Assembly (NCBI GenBank): GCA_038182865.1
Contig: CP116226.1
Span: 1,736,001-1,800,000, forward strand
Length of the DNA stretch: 64,000 nt
Origin: Microbacterium enclense
GTDB taxonomy: Bacteria > Actinomycetota > Actinomycetes > Actinomycetales > Microbacteriaceae
Direction: 5' to 3'
How positions within the stretch are numbered: the stretch's first letter is position 1; each line of letters begins with the position of its first letter. The position numbers and the translations under genes are program-made. A model generated the notes under the pieces. That model was not told the origin of the DNA. It ran no database searches and was given only the letters and a program-made list of their open reading frames with translations. Positions 17,049 to 25,124 of the stretch are shown here, in pieces.

Positions 17049-17828
17049 TCAGAGAAGGTCCCACGCGACGGCCGCGTACAGGCGAGCGAGCTCCGCGATG
17101 GCTCGCGGTGTCGGGGCGAACTCGTGCCCGCCGATGCGCGACACCGCGGAGACGCCGATGGAGTTGGCGAGGAACGCGCCCGTGAACTGTGCGGCGGACT
17201 CCAGGGTGATCGGAGCTGTCCGCGCGGGGCGGCCCTCGCGGGCGAGCTGCTCGTCGAGGAGTTGCCACGTGATGCCGTGCAGCGCCGGGCCGTCCGGCCA
17301 GACCACGCCGTCCGCGTCGAGGAAGCCGACATTGGCGATCGTCGTCTCCGAGATGCGGCCGTCTGGCCCGACGAGGAGAGCGTCGTCGAACCCCGCACTC
17401 TCGGCCTGCTCGCCGTAGCGGATCTGCGCGAACGCGCCGACGTGCTTGATGTGCGCGAACGGCCGCACGTACGGCACCGGAAGCAGGGCCTGGGGCGCGT
17501 CGGTCGCGTCGACGGGAGGGCGCACGACCGTCATGATGCGGACGTCGCCCGGCCGCTCTTCGTACAGCGTGACGCGCAGGTAGCAATCCGGGTGATCGGC
17601 GACGGCGACTCGCATCCGGTCTCGAACCAGCGCGGCATCCACCTCGGTGCCGTACAGCTCGGCATGCGCGCCGGTGAGCCGCAGGAAGTGGTGGTCCAGC
17701 CCTCGCGTGGCGCCGTCGCGCACCTGCATCGCGGTGAAGTGCCCGTGGTTGACCAGGGCGAGGTGCGCCAGCTGCGCCGCCGTGGCCGCGGAGCCGTCGA
17801 TCAGGATCACGGGAGGCGTTGCGGTCAT
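17049..17828 (-). CDS. Class IV PLP-dependent aminotransferase / aminodeoxychorismate lyase-like
   Basis: A 259-residue fold-type IV PLP enzyme. The early MQVRDGATRGLDHHFLRL matches the family's arginine/histidine substrate region, Lys128 in HIKHVG is the expected PLP Schiff-base lysine, and ISETTIANVGFL holds the glutamate that contacts the pyridine nitrogen. The family includes branched-chain and D-amino-acid aminotransferases and 4-amino-4-deoxychorismate lyase; the short length and lone gene do not decide between them. It is convergent with the oxidoreductase gene. The upstream TetR gene on the same strand is 49 bases away. Cytoplasmic. Confidence 0.82.
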   Translation of the reverse strand: MTATPPVILIDGSAATAAQLAHLALVNHGHFTAMQVRDGATRGLDHHFLRLTGAHAELYGTEVDAALVRDRMRVAVADHPDCYLRVTLYEERPGDVRIMTVVRPPVDATDAPQALLPVPYVRPFAHIKHVGAFAQIRYGEQAESAGFDDALLVGPDGRISETTIANVGFLDADGVVWPDGPALHGITWQLLDEQLAREGRPARTAPITLESAAQFTGAFLANSIGVSAVSRIGGHEFAPTPRAIAELARLYAAVAWDLL

Positions 17829-17877
17829 GTCTCCACGCTACGACGGTGGGGGAGTGGCGGAGCCCTCGTCCGACGTG

Positions 17878-18462
17878 TCAGCGTCGGTCGGCGATGGCGG
17901 CCACTTCCTCGCGGACGATGGCGATCGCCCAGGCGGCGTCGGAATGCTGGCCGTGGAGGAGGTGCAGCGCCAGCCCGTCGACGATCGCATGGAGGCGGCG
18001 GGCGGTGGTCGTCAGCTCCGCGTCGCGCGGGCGTCCCGCGAGGAGTTCCACCAGTCGCACGCACGTCTCATGCAGCTGCGCATGGGCATGGTCGCGGACG
18101 TCGCGCAGGCTCGGTTGTGCCGGACACTCGGCGATGAGCGCGAGGTTGACCTCCATCTCGGCCCGGGAGTCAGGGGTGAGGGGAAGGAGGTTCTCGATGA
18201 CGGCGAGCGCGTCGACCCTCGGATCGCCCGACCGCGGGGTCGCGAGGATGCGTTCGGTGGCGCGGGCGACCATCAGCTCGGCGGAGAACTGCAGGAGTTC
18301 GGCGCGGGTGGGGAAGACGTGCCGCAGTGATCCCACGACGAGACCGGCCTGCTCGGCGACGGTGCGGACGGAGACCGCCGAGATGCCCCGGTCGAGGATG
18401 ACCTGCCAGACGGCCTCGGCGAGTTGTGCTTTGCGCGCCGCGAGGTCGAGGGTGCGGGGCAT
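17878..18462 (-). CDS. TetR-family transcriptional regulator
   Basis: A 194-residue TetR-type repressor. The DNA-binding region spans about residues 8-55 with AEQAGLVVGSLRHVFPTRAEL as turn and recognition helix. ATG 18462 is preferred over an adjacent GTG. It is divergent from a GAP-family membrane protein gene, and the 70-base gap holds two copies of a TAGYACG-N2-CGTGCTA palindrome, so autoregulation and control of the neighbour are very likely. The C-terminal ligand domain contains many alanines and arginines and gives no ligand clue. The aminotransferase gene follows on the same strand and may be co-transcribed. Confidence 0.88.
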   Translation of the reverse strand: MPRTLDLAARKAQLAEAVWQVILDRGISAVSVRTVAEQAGLVVGSLRHVFPTRAELLQFSAELMVARATERILATPRSGDPRVDALAVIENLLPLTPDSRAEMEVNLALIAECPAQPSLRDVRDHAHAQLHETCVRLVELLAGRPRDAELTTTARRLHAIVDGLALHLLHGQHSDAAWAIAIVREEVAAIADRR

Positions 18463-18472
18463 CACAGCAAAT

Positions 18473-18515
18473 TAGCACGACCGTGCTACATTCGCGGACT
18501 AGTACGACCGTGCTA
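18473..18515. promoter_or_regulatory. Two tandem TetR operators
   Basis: TAGCACGACCGTGCTA (18473-18488) has perfect 7-base arms around AC. TAGTACGACCGTGCTA (18500-18515) is the same site with one arm mismatch. The centres are 27 bases apart, between the divergent TetR and GAP-family genes, which places a regulator dimer over each promoter. Confidence 0.82.
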
Positions 18516-18532
18516 AGAAACGAAGGGCCCGC

Positions 18533-19267
18533 ATGTTCGATTCCGGTCTCGGAGCGCTCGTGATCCTGGCGCTCGTCGACTCGATGAGCTTCGGCACGCT
18601 CCTCATCCCGATCTGGCTGCTGACCGCGCCGGGCCGTGTGCGACTCGGTCGGATCGCCACTTACCTGTCAGCGGTGACGGTCTCGTACTTCCTGCTCGGT
18701 GTTGCTCTGCTCGTCGGGGTGGGCGCCGTCGTCAATGTCATCGGCGACTCCCTGAACACGCCGGTGGCCCTCGTCGGACAGATCGTCCTCGGGGGCGCCC
18801 TCGTGGTCGTGAGTCAGCTCATGGACGGCAAGAAAGCGCGGGCGCGCACCGCGGAGCGGGCTGCGAGCGGGGGCGGTCGGCTCCTGCGGTGGCGCCGGCG
18901 TGTGATGGGAGACGCGACGAGCGATCGCGGATCGATCGTCGCTCTGGTGGCCCTGGCGCTCACGGCCGTGGCGGTCGAAGCTGCCTCGATGCTCCCGTAT
19001 CTGGCCGCCATCGGCATCATCGCGACCGAGGGTCCGGGGTGGCCGCTGTCCGGAGCGCTGCTGGCGGGGTACTGCCTCGTGATGGTCCTGCCGGCCGTCG
19101 TCATCGTCGGAGCGCGACTAGTGGCGCACGATGCCCTCGAGCGACCACTGCGACGTCTCGAGGGATGGCTCACTCGACACGCGACGAGCACGACGGCGTG
19201 GATCATCGGGATCGTCGGTGTGCTCCTCGTCGTCCACGCGATCTCGGAATTCACGGCGCCGGCGTGA
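18533..19267 (+). CDS. GAP-family (Sap/LysE-like) membrane protein
   Basis: A 244-residue integral membrane protein with about six hydrophobic segments, split by a basic cytoplasmic loop around residues 100-125 (KKARARTAERAASGGGRLLRWRRR). The pattern, with MSFGTLLIPIWLLTAPGRVR early on and EAASMLPYLAAIGIIAT after the loop, matches the GAP/Sap family related to LysE exporters; mycobacterial members take part in lipid or glycopeptidolipid export. ATG follows GAAGGG. It is divergent from, and probably repressed by, the TetR gene at 17878-18462. The cargo is unknown; an efflux role fits the TetR pairing. Confidence 0.82.
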   Translation: MFDSGLGALVILALVDSMSFGTLLIPIWLLTAPGRVRLGRIATYLSAVTVSYFLLGVALLVGVGAVVNVIGDSLNTPVALVGQIVLGGALVVVSQLMDGKKARARTAERAASGGGRLLRWRRRVMGDATSDRGSIVALVALALTAVAVEAASMLPYLAAIGIIATEGPGWPLSGALLAGYCLVMVLPAVVIVGARLVAHDALERPLRRLEGWLTRHATSTTAWIIGIVGVLLVVHAISEFTAPA

Positions 19268-19304
19268 GGGGCGTGCAGCGCGTGACGTGATCGAGGAAGT
19301 ACGG

Positions 19305-19339
19305 TGACAACTAGTTGCCAATATGGAAAGTACTTGTCA
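19305..19339. promoter_or_regulatory. Paired operators for the membrane protein/winged-helix operon
   Basis: TGACAACTAGTTGCCA (19305-19320) is a nearly perfect palindrome. TGGAAAGTACTTGTCA (19324-19339) read on the other strand gives TGACAAGTACTTTCCA, the same site with small changes. Both fit TGACAANTANTTNCCA and stand just upstream of the gene at 19367, so they are likely targets of the winged-helix regulator at 19795. Confidence 0.65.
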
Positions 19340-19366
19340 TGATGGAGTCACCGAAAGGACCCCACC

Positions 19367-19798
19367 ATGGACACTCACCCCGCCCTCACCCCCGCGGAAG
19401 CGCAGCACCTTCTCGATCGAGCCGATCGGCTCAGCCGCTCCGCTCACGACGCGACCCGGTGGCCGTACATCACCTTCATCGTCGCCCTGGGCGTCGCGAC
19501 GGCGATGGGGACTTTCGGCATGGCCCTTACGACCGGCGACTCCTTCGGTCTCGCCTACGTCGGCACGGTGGCCGTGGCCTTCGCACTCATCCTCTTCTTC
19601 GTGATCAGCATCCAGGGTCGGGCGGCGTTCGCGCGCGGTCGTCGCTGGACGACCTACATCGTGGCCTGGTTCGTCACGTACGCGCTCGCCCTGTCGGTGG
19701 TGATCTGGGCGCACGGCTCCGTCGTGCTCGCGGCCCTTGCCTCCGGCCTCGTCCTCGTCGTCGCCCTCGTCTGCGCCGCGCTCGAGGCCCGCTCGTGA
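19367..19798 (+). CDS. Small four-helix membrane protein of unknown function
   Basis: A 143-residue protein with a soluble N-terminus of about 30 residues (EAQHLLDRADRLSRSAHDATRW) and four predicted membrane segments near residues 34-52, 60-80, 94-112 and 115-137. I do not recognise a named family beyond the many small actinobacterial membrane proteins that sit in front of a PadR/ArsR-like winged-helix gene. GAAAGG precedes the ATG. Its stop overlaps the GTG of the regulator gene (GTGA), so the two form an operon, presumably autoregulated through the paired operators at 19305-19339. Confidence 0.8.
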   Translation: MDTHPALTPAEAQHLLDRADRLSRSAHDATRWPYITFIVALGVATAMGTFGMALTTGDSFGLAYVGTVAVAFALILFFVISIQGRAAFARGRRWTTYIVAWFVTYALALSVVIWAHGSVVLAALASGLVLVVALVCAALEARS

Positions 19799-20106
19799 CG
19801 ACCGCTGCGCAGCACCCGCGGCACCGGTTGGACGACCTGCTGCTCAATCCCGTCCGGTTCTCGATCCTGGCCGCTCTCGATCGAGCCGGCACGCTGAGCT
19901 TCAAGGAAGTGCGGGACGCCGTCGAGATCACCGACTCCGCGCTGAGCAAGCAGGTGTCGACCCTGGAGGCGGCGGGCTATCTGGCGGTGGGGAAGACGTT
20001 CGCGGGGAAGATGCCGCGTACGTCCCTCACCCTGACCAAAGACGGGCGCGCGGCCTGGCGCACCCACCTCGCGACGCTTCGCGAGATCGCCGGCTCCGCG
20101 GGCTGA
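19795..20106 (+). CDS. Winged-helix transcriptional regulator (MarR/ArsR-like)
   Basis: A 103-residue single-domain winged-helix protein. LLLNPVRFSILAALDRAGTLSFKEV gives the first helices, ITDSALSKQVSTLEAAGYLAV the recognition helix, and KTFAGKMPRTSLTLTKDGR the wing. This is the layout of small regulators that control an adjacent membrane-protein gene. GTG 19795 overlaps the preceding stop. The likely DNA target is the pair of TGACAANTANTTNCCA sites upstream of the operon. The gene ends 38 bases before the convergent apionate operon. Confidence 0.85.
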   Translation: MTTAAQHPRHRLDDLLLNPVRFSILAALDRAGTLSFKEVRDAVEITDSALSKQVSTLEAAGYLAVGKTFAGKMPRTSLTLTKDGRAAWRTHLATLREIAGSAG

Positions 20107-20144
20107 GGTGAGGTTCACCGCCGGCAGCCCCGGCGCGCCGGCCG

Positions 20145-21923
20145 TCACGGCCCTGCGCCCGTCGGAGCCGGCGCCGCTGTCGCGCCCTCACCCGGAAGCG
20201 GTCGTCCGACAGAGGGAAGCCTTCCGTCCCGGCGGCACCAGGCGCCGGCCGCGATGGTCAGCTCGGCCGCCTCGCCGTCGTGCACCGTGACCGTGCGCGC
20301 GACCTCGTCGAGGTTCGCCGCGAGCGTGACCGGTCCGCTCGACGTCTGCGCGCGCAGGATCCACACGCGCCCATCCGCCGTATGGCCGACCTCGGCGGGT
20401 GCGCCCGCGAGTGCTGACAGCGCATCGAGGGCCGCCGCGACGGGAAACGGCTCACCCTCGGACGACCGGATGCCACGCGGCCCCCACTCCTCGAACAGCG
20501 CGACCGATGCGACGCCCGGTGCGGTGAGTCCGGCCACGGCGGCGATCGTCCAGGCCGCGAGCTCGGGTGCGCTCTGGCGCGGATCGGTGGAGTCGATCAG
20601 GGCGGGGCCGTAACCGTCACGGAGGTCGGGGGAGGCCGGGACCGGCTCGGGGGTGGTGGCGACGGCGTCGACGTGGGGACGCAGAGTCACCGGCCCCACG
20701 TGGACGGGGAGCCCGGCAAGGTCCACGGCCTGACGCGCGATGAGCGGGAGCACCGCGAGCGACTCCACCAGCTGCGCCGTCGTCGGTGAGTGGAACAGCG
20801 GCGTGAGGGCGAAGCAGACGCCGTCGAGGTCGTCGGGCAGCAGAGCTCGTCCGCGGTGGAGCTCGGTGAAGTGCGTGCGGGCACCGCCCACCACGGGTAC
20901 GTCGATCTGCGAGGCGGCGAGCTCTTTCCGCAGCGCGTCGACCACGGTGGCATCCGAGACGTGCTGTGAAACCCCGTCGCCGGCGAACGCGCCGATCGTG
21001 CGCACGGGCAGATCGCGCAGGGTCGGGACGGCCTCGTGCAGGTCAGCGGGCGATGCGCGGACGAGACGCACATCGAGCGGCAGCCCCGTCGTCGCCGCGC
21101 GTTCGAGGGCGGCGGGCCACGCGGGGGAGGCGAGGTCGAGCTCGACGCGCACGAATTCGCCGAGCGGCATCGCGGGCGGCGTCGCGGGCGGAGCGGGGTC
21201 GGGCGCCGTCGCGGCGCCCACGCCGATCGCGGGAACCACTCCCGCCGTGCGCAGGGTCACCTCGTCGTCCTCGGCCGCGGTCGTGTTCGCCCGCCCGGAG
21301 ACGTGCACCACGACGGCGTGCCGGACGCGCGTCCCTGCGGCGAGCCGATACGGGAACGGCAGGTCGAGGGGGCGGCTGTACGTCTTGAACGAGGCGTCGG
21401 TCCAGTTGCGCTGATCCTCCATCTCGAAGACATCGCCTTCGAACGACGCCGACACCGCGAGACCGCGGTGTTCCCACGCCAGGGCGGCGATGTCGCGCGC
21501 GGGCTGGTGCGGGCTGATCGCGAGGGGGAAGCGGGTCCGCTCGACACCGCCGTCGGTGTGCGTCACCGCGAGAGCCGCCCCCGCCACCCCGAGCGGATGC
21601 AAGACGACCACGCCCAACCGATTGGTGTCGACGTCGCGCTCGGCGGTCACGTCGGCGACGACCTCGAGGCGTTCGTCGTCGATGCGCACGGCGACGGTTC
21701 CGACGATCCCGCCGCCGCGGACGGACAGGGTCAGTCCCGCAGGCTCCATCTCGTAGCGCTCGAGGTCGAGGTCGATCGTGCCCCAGTCGCGGTCGCGCAG
21801 CACGAGGCGGACGCTGCGGAGCACGACGACCCCGTCGACGGCGACGTCGGCGAGCTCATCGTCGCGGAGATCGAGCGACCATCGGCCTCCCGTCCACGCC
21901 CGTCCCGGCTGCGCCCACCCCAT
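20145..21923 (-). CDS. apnL: Putative D-apionate lactonase (ApnL-like)
   Basis: A 592-residue protein of no common domain family. The first 250 residues are rich in beta strands (DLRDDELADVAVDGVVVLRSV, then GTIDLDLERYEME). The rest looks like a TIM barrel ending in ASVALFEEWGPRGIRSSEG and a small beta domain. This fits ApnL, the enzyme that hydrolyses D-apionolactone to D-apionate, in length and composition as far as I can recall, and the call is carried mainly by the neighbours: the next genes match the apionate oxidoisomerase, the decarboxylase and the erythrulose branch. ATG 21923 lies one base after the SDR stop. It is the last gene of the operon. No signal peptide, so cytoplasmic. An alternative is an uncharacterised glycosidase-like protein. 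Confidence 0.6.
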   Translation of the reverse strand: MGWAQPGRAWTGGRWSLDLRDDELADVAVDGVVVLRSVRLVLRDRDWGTIDLDLERYEMEPAGLTLSVRGGGIVGTVAVRIDDERLEVVADVTAERDVDTNRLGVVVLHPLGVAGAALAVTHTDGGVERTRFPLAISPHQPARDIAALAWEHRGLAVSASFEGDVFEMEDQRNWTDASFKTYSRPLDLPFPYRLAAGTRVRHAVVVHVSGRANTTAAEDDEVTLRTAGVVPAIGVGAATAPDPAPPATPPAMPLGEFVRVELDLASPAWPAALERAATTGLPLDVRLVRASPADLHEAVPTLRDLPVRTIGAFAGDGVSQHVSDATVVDALRKELAASQIDVPVVGGARTHFTELHRGRALLPDDLDGVCFALTPLFHSPTTAQLVESLAVLPLIARQAVDLAGLPVHVGPVTLRPHVDAVATTPEPVPASPDLRDGYGPALIDSTDPRQSAPELAAWTIAAVAGLTAPGVASVALFEEWGPRGIRSSEGEPFPVAAALDALSALAGAPAEVGHTADGRVWILRAQTSSGPVTLAANLDEVARTVTVHDGEAAELTIAAGAWCRRDGRLPSVGRPLPGEGATAAPAPTGAGP

Positions 21924-21924
21924 G

Positions 21925-22683
21925 TCAGAGCGTCGACATGCCGCCGTCGACGGCGAACAGCGAGCCGGTCGCGAACGCGCCATCGTCGGAGGCGAGGAAG
22001 ACCATGATGCCCTCGACGTCTTCGGGGGCGCCGGCCCTGCCGAGGGGGATGCGCCCGATGATCGCGGCGCGGGCCTCGGGGTCGTCGGTGATGGTGGTCA
22101 CCAGCGACGTCTCGGTGTAGGCGGGGACGACGGTGTTGACACGGATGCCACGGTCGGCGTACGCCGCGGCGACGGTGCGGGCCAGGCCGTGGATGCCCGC
22201 CTTCGTCGCGCTGTACGCGGTGAACGCACGGCCCTCACCGGTGAGCCCCGTGGGGCTGCCGGTGACGATGATCGACCCGCCGCCGCCCGCCGCCAGCATG
22301 GCGCGGACGGCGTGCTTGAGCGTGAGGAAGGTCCCCGTGAGGTTCACGTCGACCGTCCGCTGCCACGCGGCGAGATCGAGATCCGCGATCGGCGCGTCCT
22401 GCCCGAAAAGCTGCACGCCGGCGTTCGCCACGACGACGTCCGGCGTCCACCCCGCAGCGCGGGCGTCGTCGAAGGCCTCGGCCACGGACCGCTCGTCGGA
22501 GATGTCGAGGACCGCTGCCCGCGCGGCCTCGCCGATCCGCGCGACGGCCGCGGCCGTGGCATCCGCGTCTCTGTCGGCGATGAGAACGCGGGCACCCTCA
22601 CGCGCGAAGCGGGCGGCCACGGCGAAGCCGATGCCGGTGGCCGCGCCCGTGACGAGCGCCGTCTTTCCCTGGAGTCTGGTCAT
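21925..22683 (-). CDS. Short-chain dehydrogenase/reductase in the apionate operon
   Basis: A 252-residue classical SDR. The cofactor motif TGAATGIG is at residues 12-19, NAG at 87-89, Ser143 in TGSPTG, and the catalytic pair Tyr157/Lys161 in YSATK. The aspartate-rich turn after strand 2 (LIADRDAD) favours NAD over NADP. Its substrate is not evident. Within this operon it could oxidise apiose to apionolactone, taking the place of the Gfo/Idh/MocA-type apiose dehydrogenase known elsewhere, or reduce/oxidise erythrulose or a related polyol. Start 22683 and the close spacing to both neighbours indicate co-transcription. Confidence 0.88.
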   Translation of the reverse strand: MTRLQGKTALVTGAATGIGFAVAARFAREGARVLIADRDADATAAAVARIGEAARAAVLDISDERSVAEAFDDARAAGWTPDVVVANAGVQLFGQDAPIADLDLAAWQRTVDVNLTGTFLTLKHAVRAMLAAGGGGSIIVTGSPTGLTGEGRAFTAYSATKAGIHGLARTVAAAYADRGIRVNTVVPAYTETSLVTTITDDPEARAAIIGRIPLGRAGAPEDVEGIMVFLASDDGAFATGSLFAVDGGMSTL

Positions 22684-22693
22684 GGCGGTGTCC

Positions 22694-23569
22694 TCAGCGC
22701 GCGATGTGGTCGAGGTGGAGCATGCGCGCGAGGTTCTTGTCGAGCTCGTCGTCGCGGAAGATCTTCTTCCAATCGTCCTTCACGATGCTCTCGCGACCGT
22801 AGTCCATCGCGATCAGGCACGCGTCGCTGAACGGGTTGTCGCCGCGCAGGCCGTTCGCGAGCGCCACCTGCGTGTGGCCGTACAGGATGCTGCGCGCGGC
22901 CGCCTCGGGCACGCCCATGGTGTGGATCGCCTCGTCGAGCGCCTCGTTGAGGAGAGCGCCGATCATGCACGCGACGGTCTCGACGAGCGTGGGCTCGAGC
23001 TGGGCGAGCTGCTTGACGCTCACCCAGTGCACGTCGATGACCGGCGCGTAGATGGCGCGCACCGTCTCTTCGACGATGGCCTTCTTGGCGGGGTCGTCCG
23101 ACTCGATCGCCGCGATCGCGTCCTGCGGGGCCGCGATCCCGCCGAACGTGTCGGCCCACTCCTCTTTCGTCGTGCGCTCCAAGAACACCGACGGGTGGCA
23201 GGGGTGCGCGACGGCCTGGATGACGTCGTCACGCGTGGTGAGCAGACCCGCATACGCGGCGGCCGGATCGAGCGTCAGCACGATCGCGCCGGACTTCAGC
23301 TGCGGGACGAGGTCGGCGGTGACGGGGCCGAGCGCGAGATCGGGGACGGCCAGCACGACGATGTCGGCGTCGGAGACCGCGGTCGCGGCATCCGTCAGCT
23401 CCCGGCCGGCGGCGCGCGTGCGCTCCTGCCCGGCGGGGGAGGTCTCGACATAGGCGACGAGGTGATCGGTCTTGACGAGGTTGTTCGACACACGCGTGCC
23501 CATCTTGCCTCCGGCGCCGATGACGGCGATACGCAGGCGGGCGGTGTCGGTGGGGGTGACGTCGGTCAC
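22694..23569 (-). CDS. apnO: Putative D-apionate oxidoisomerase (ApnO-like)
   Basis: A 291-residue protein with an N-terminal Rossmann domain (AVIGAGGKMG at residues 15-24) and a C-terminal helical domain of the 6-phosphogluconate-dehydrogenase type. VAHPCHPSVFLERTT and DVHWVSVKQLAQLEPTLVET stand in the interdomain and substrate region. This architecture fits ApnO, which converts D-apionate with NAD to 3-oxo-isoapionate by coupled oxidation and carbon-skeleton rearrangement. GTG 23569 has GAGGAG upstream and overlaps the previous stop by four bases. Its place between a lactonase-like gene and a TIM-barrel decarboxylase-like gene supports the assignment; a ketol-acid-type dehydrogenase of other substrate remains possible. 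Confidence 0.7.
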   Translation of the reverse strand: MTDVTPTDTARLRIAVIGAGGKMGTRVSNNLVKTDHLVAYVETSPAGQERTRAAGRELTDAATAVSDADIVVLAVPDLALGPVTADLVPQLKSGAIVLTLDPAAAYAGLLTTRDDVIQAVAHPCHPSVFLERTTKEEWADTFGGIAAPQDAIAAIESDDPAKKAIVEETVRAIYAPVIDVHWVSVKQLAQLEPTLVETVACMIGALLNEALDEAIHTMGVPEAAARSILYGHTQVALANGLRGDNPFSDACLIAMDYGRESIVKDDWKKIFRDDELDKNLARMLHLDHIAR

Positions 23570-24360
23570 GGGGTGCTCCTCAGGTAGTCGACGGCGGTAC
23601 GGGTCCATTCCCGCTCCAGGCGGAGGGTGGTCTCGGCATCCCCCTGCCAGGGGAGCCAGTGCTCGACGATCTCGTCGATGCCGCGCTCGCGCGGGCGGAC
23701 GGTGTCGAGCAGATGGGGGTAGTCGTGGAGTCCGGTGCCCATCGGCACACCGGTGTACTCGAAGCCGACCCACCCGTCGCGGCGGTGGAAGGCGAAATCC
23801 TTGGCGTGCACGTTGGCGACGAGTTCGGCGCACATCTCGACGCACGCCGTGGGCTGCTCGAGTCGCGCCACGACGTTGGCCGGGTCGAGGCACAGCCCGA
23901 GGCGCTCGCTCGACACCGACCACACCAGCTCCACGAGGTCGGCGGTGGCGACTTGCTCGTAGGTCTCGAGGGCGAGCGTCACGCCCGCACTCTCGAAGGC
24001 GGGCATGGCGTCGGCGAGCCAGCTCTCCGCCTGGGACGTGGACGGTGTCCCCTCCGGACCCCGCAGCATCGATCTCACGAGGCGCGCGTCGAAGATCTCG
24101 GCCAGACGCAGGAACAGCTGCAGGCGTTCCGGGGTGATGCCCTTCGTGCCGAGCTGCACCGTGAGTCCGAGGTCGCGGGCGACCGCGGATGCCTCGTGCA
24201 GGGCGCGGTCGCCCATGTGCTCGAGGGGGCCGTAGTCGCAGATCTGGAACAACTCGACGTCGAGGCCGCGGGTGGCTTCGAAGGCGCCGCGCAGCGAGAG
24301 CGGCTCGGGGGCGAGATCGGAGTGCTGCCAGAAGAACGCATACGTTCCGAGACCGATCAC
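23566..24360 (-). CDS. oiaC: Putative 3-oxo-isoapionate decarboxylase (OiaC-like TIM barrel)
   Basis: A 264-residue xylose-isomerase-like TIM barrel. TYAFFWQHSD at the first strand, VTLALETYEQV near 134 (metal-binding Glu), LGLCLDPANVV near 165 (metal-binding Asp), and NVHAKDF near 193 (His/Lys) are the conserved points of the fold. OiaC enzymes of this superfamily decarboxylate 3-oxo-isoapionate to L-erythrulose, and the neighbouring kinase and isomerases consume exactly that product. GTG start overlaps the stop of the next upstream gene, and its own stop overlaps the oxidoisomerase start. On sequence alone it could be any sugar isomerase/epimerase; context raises the specific call. Confidence 0.65.
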   Translation of the reverse strand: MIGLGTYAFFWQHSDLAPEPLSLRGAFEATRGLDVELFQICDYGPLEHMGDRALHEASAVARDLGLTVQLGTKGITPERLQLFLRLAEIFDARLVRSMLRGPEGTPSTSQAESWLADAMPAFESAGVTLALETYEQVATADLVELVWSVSSERLGLCLDPANVVARLEQPTACVEMCAELVANVHAKDFAFHRRDGWVGFEYTGVPMGTGLHDYPHLLDTVRPRERGIDEIVEHWLPWQGDAETTLRLEREWTRTAVDYLRSTP

Positions 24361-25124
24361 GCGATCGCCCCCGCGCGGTCGGCGGCTTCGTCGATGACGC
24401 GTCGCAGCTGTCGGGGGTCATGGGCGAAGCGACCGAGGAACAGCCCGTCGACGGCGTCGCCCAGCTGCGTCAGGAGTCCCGGCCCCGCCGAACCTCCGTA
24501 GACGACCTCGCTGCCCGCGCGCTCGGGCAGGGCCGAGAGGGCGCCGCGGAGGGCCCGCGTCACGGCGACGATGTGTTCGAGAGATGCCGGTGACTCCGCG
24601 CCGATCGCCCACACCGGCTCGTATGCGACGGTCACCGCTCCCGCGGGTGCGCCCGCCAGGCGCGCGTGCAGCTGCGCCACGACCGCGTCGGCGGAGACGG
24701 CGGAGACCGTCCGCTCGGTCTCGCCGAGGCAGAGCAGGGGAGTGAGGCCCGCGGTCAGGGCTGCGGCGGCCTTCGCCGCGGTGTCGGCGTCGGTCTCGCC
24801 GAACAGCCGACGTCGCTCGGCATGGCCGATCTCGGCGACGGTGACGCCGATTTCCGCGAGTTCGGATGCCGCGATCTCGCCGGTGAAAGCGCCGGCCGGA
24901 TACGCCGAGACGTCCTGTGCGCCGATCAGCACGGGGGTACCGGCGAAGGCCTCTCGCGCCGCGGGGATCTGGAGGTAGGTGGGCACGACGGCCAGCCGCA
25001 CGGCCCCCGAGCCGATCGCGGGCACGTCGCGGACCAGGCCGGCGACCTCGCTCATCCAGGCGCGCGCGCGGGCGTGGCCGAAGTACGTCTTCAGGCTCAC
25101 CCCGACCCACACCGGCGCGGTCAT
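24357..25124 (-). CDS. lerI: Putative L-erythrulose-1-phosphate isomerase (triosephosphate-isomerase family)
   Basis: A 255-residue TIM homologue keeping the full catalytic set: Lys12 in VSLKTYF (where true triosephosphate isomerases have N-W-K), His101 in EIGHAERR, Glu169 in AYEPVWAIG, and the phosphate-binding VYGGSAGPG near residue 216. The altered NWK region is usual for LerI, which converts L-erythrulose 1-phosphate to D-erythrulose 4-phosphate. The ATG shares one base with the stop of the RpiB-type gene before it. Association with a DhaK-type kinase and an RpiB-type isomerase is the hallmark of the LerK-LerI-DerI module described from mycobacterial tetritol use, so a housekeeping glycolytic role is unlikely. 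Confidence 0.83.
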   Translation of the reverse strand: MTAPVWVGVSLKTYFGHARARAWMSEVAGLVRDVPAIGSGAVRLAVVPTYLQIPAAREAFAGTPVLIGAQDVSAYPAGAFTGEIAASELAEIGVTVAEIGHAERRRLFGETDADTAAKAAAALTAGLTPLLCLGETERTVSAVSADAVVAQLHARLAGAPAGAVTVAYEPVWAIGAESPASLEHIVAVTRALRGALSALPERAGSEVVYGGSAGPGLLTQLGDAVDGLFLGRFAHDPRQLRRVIDEAADRAGAIA

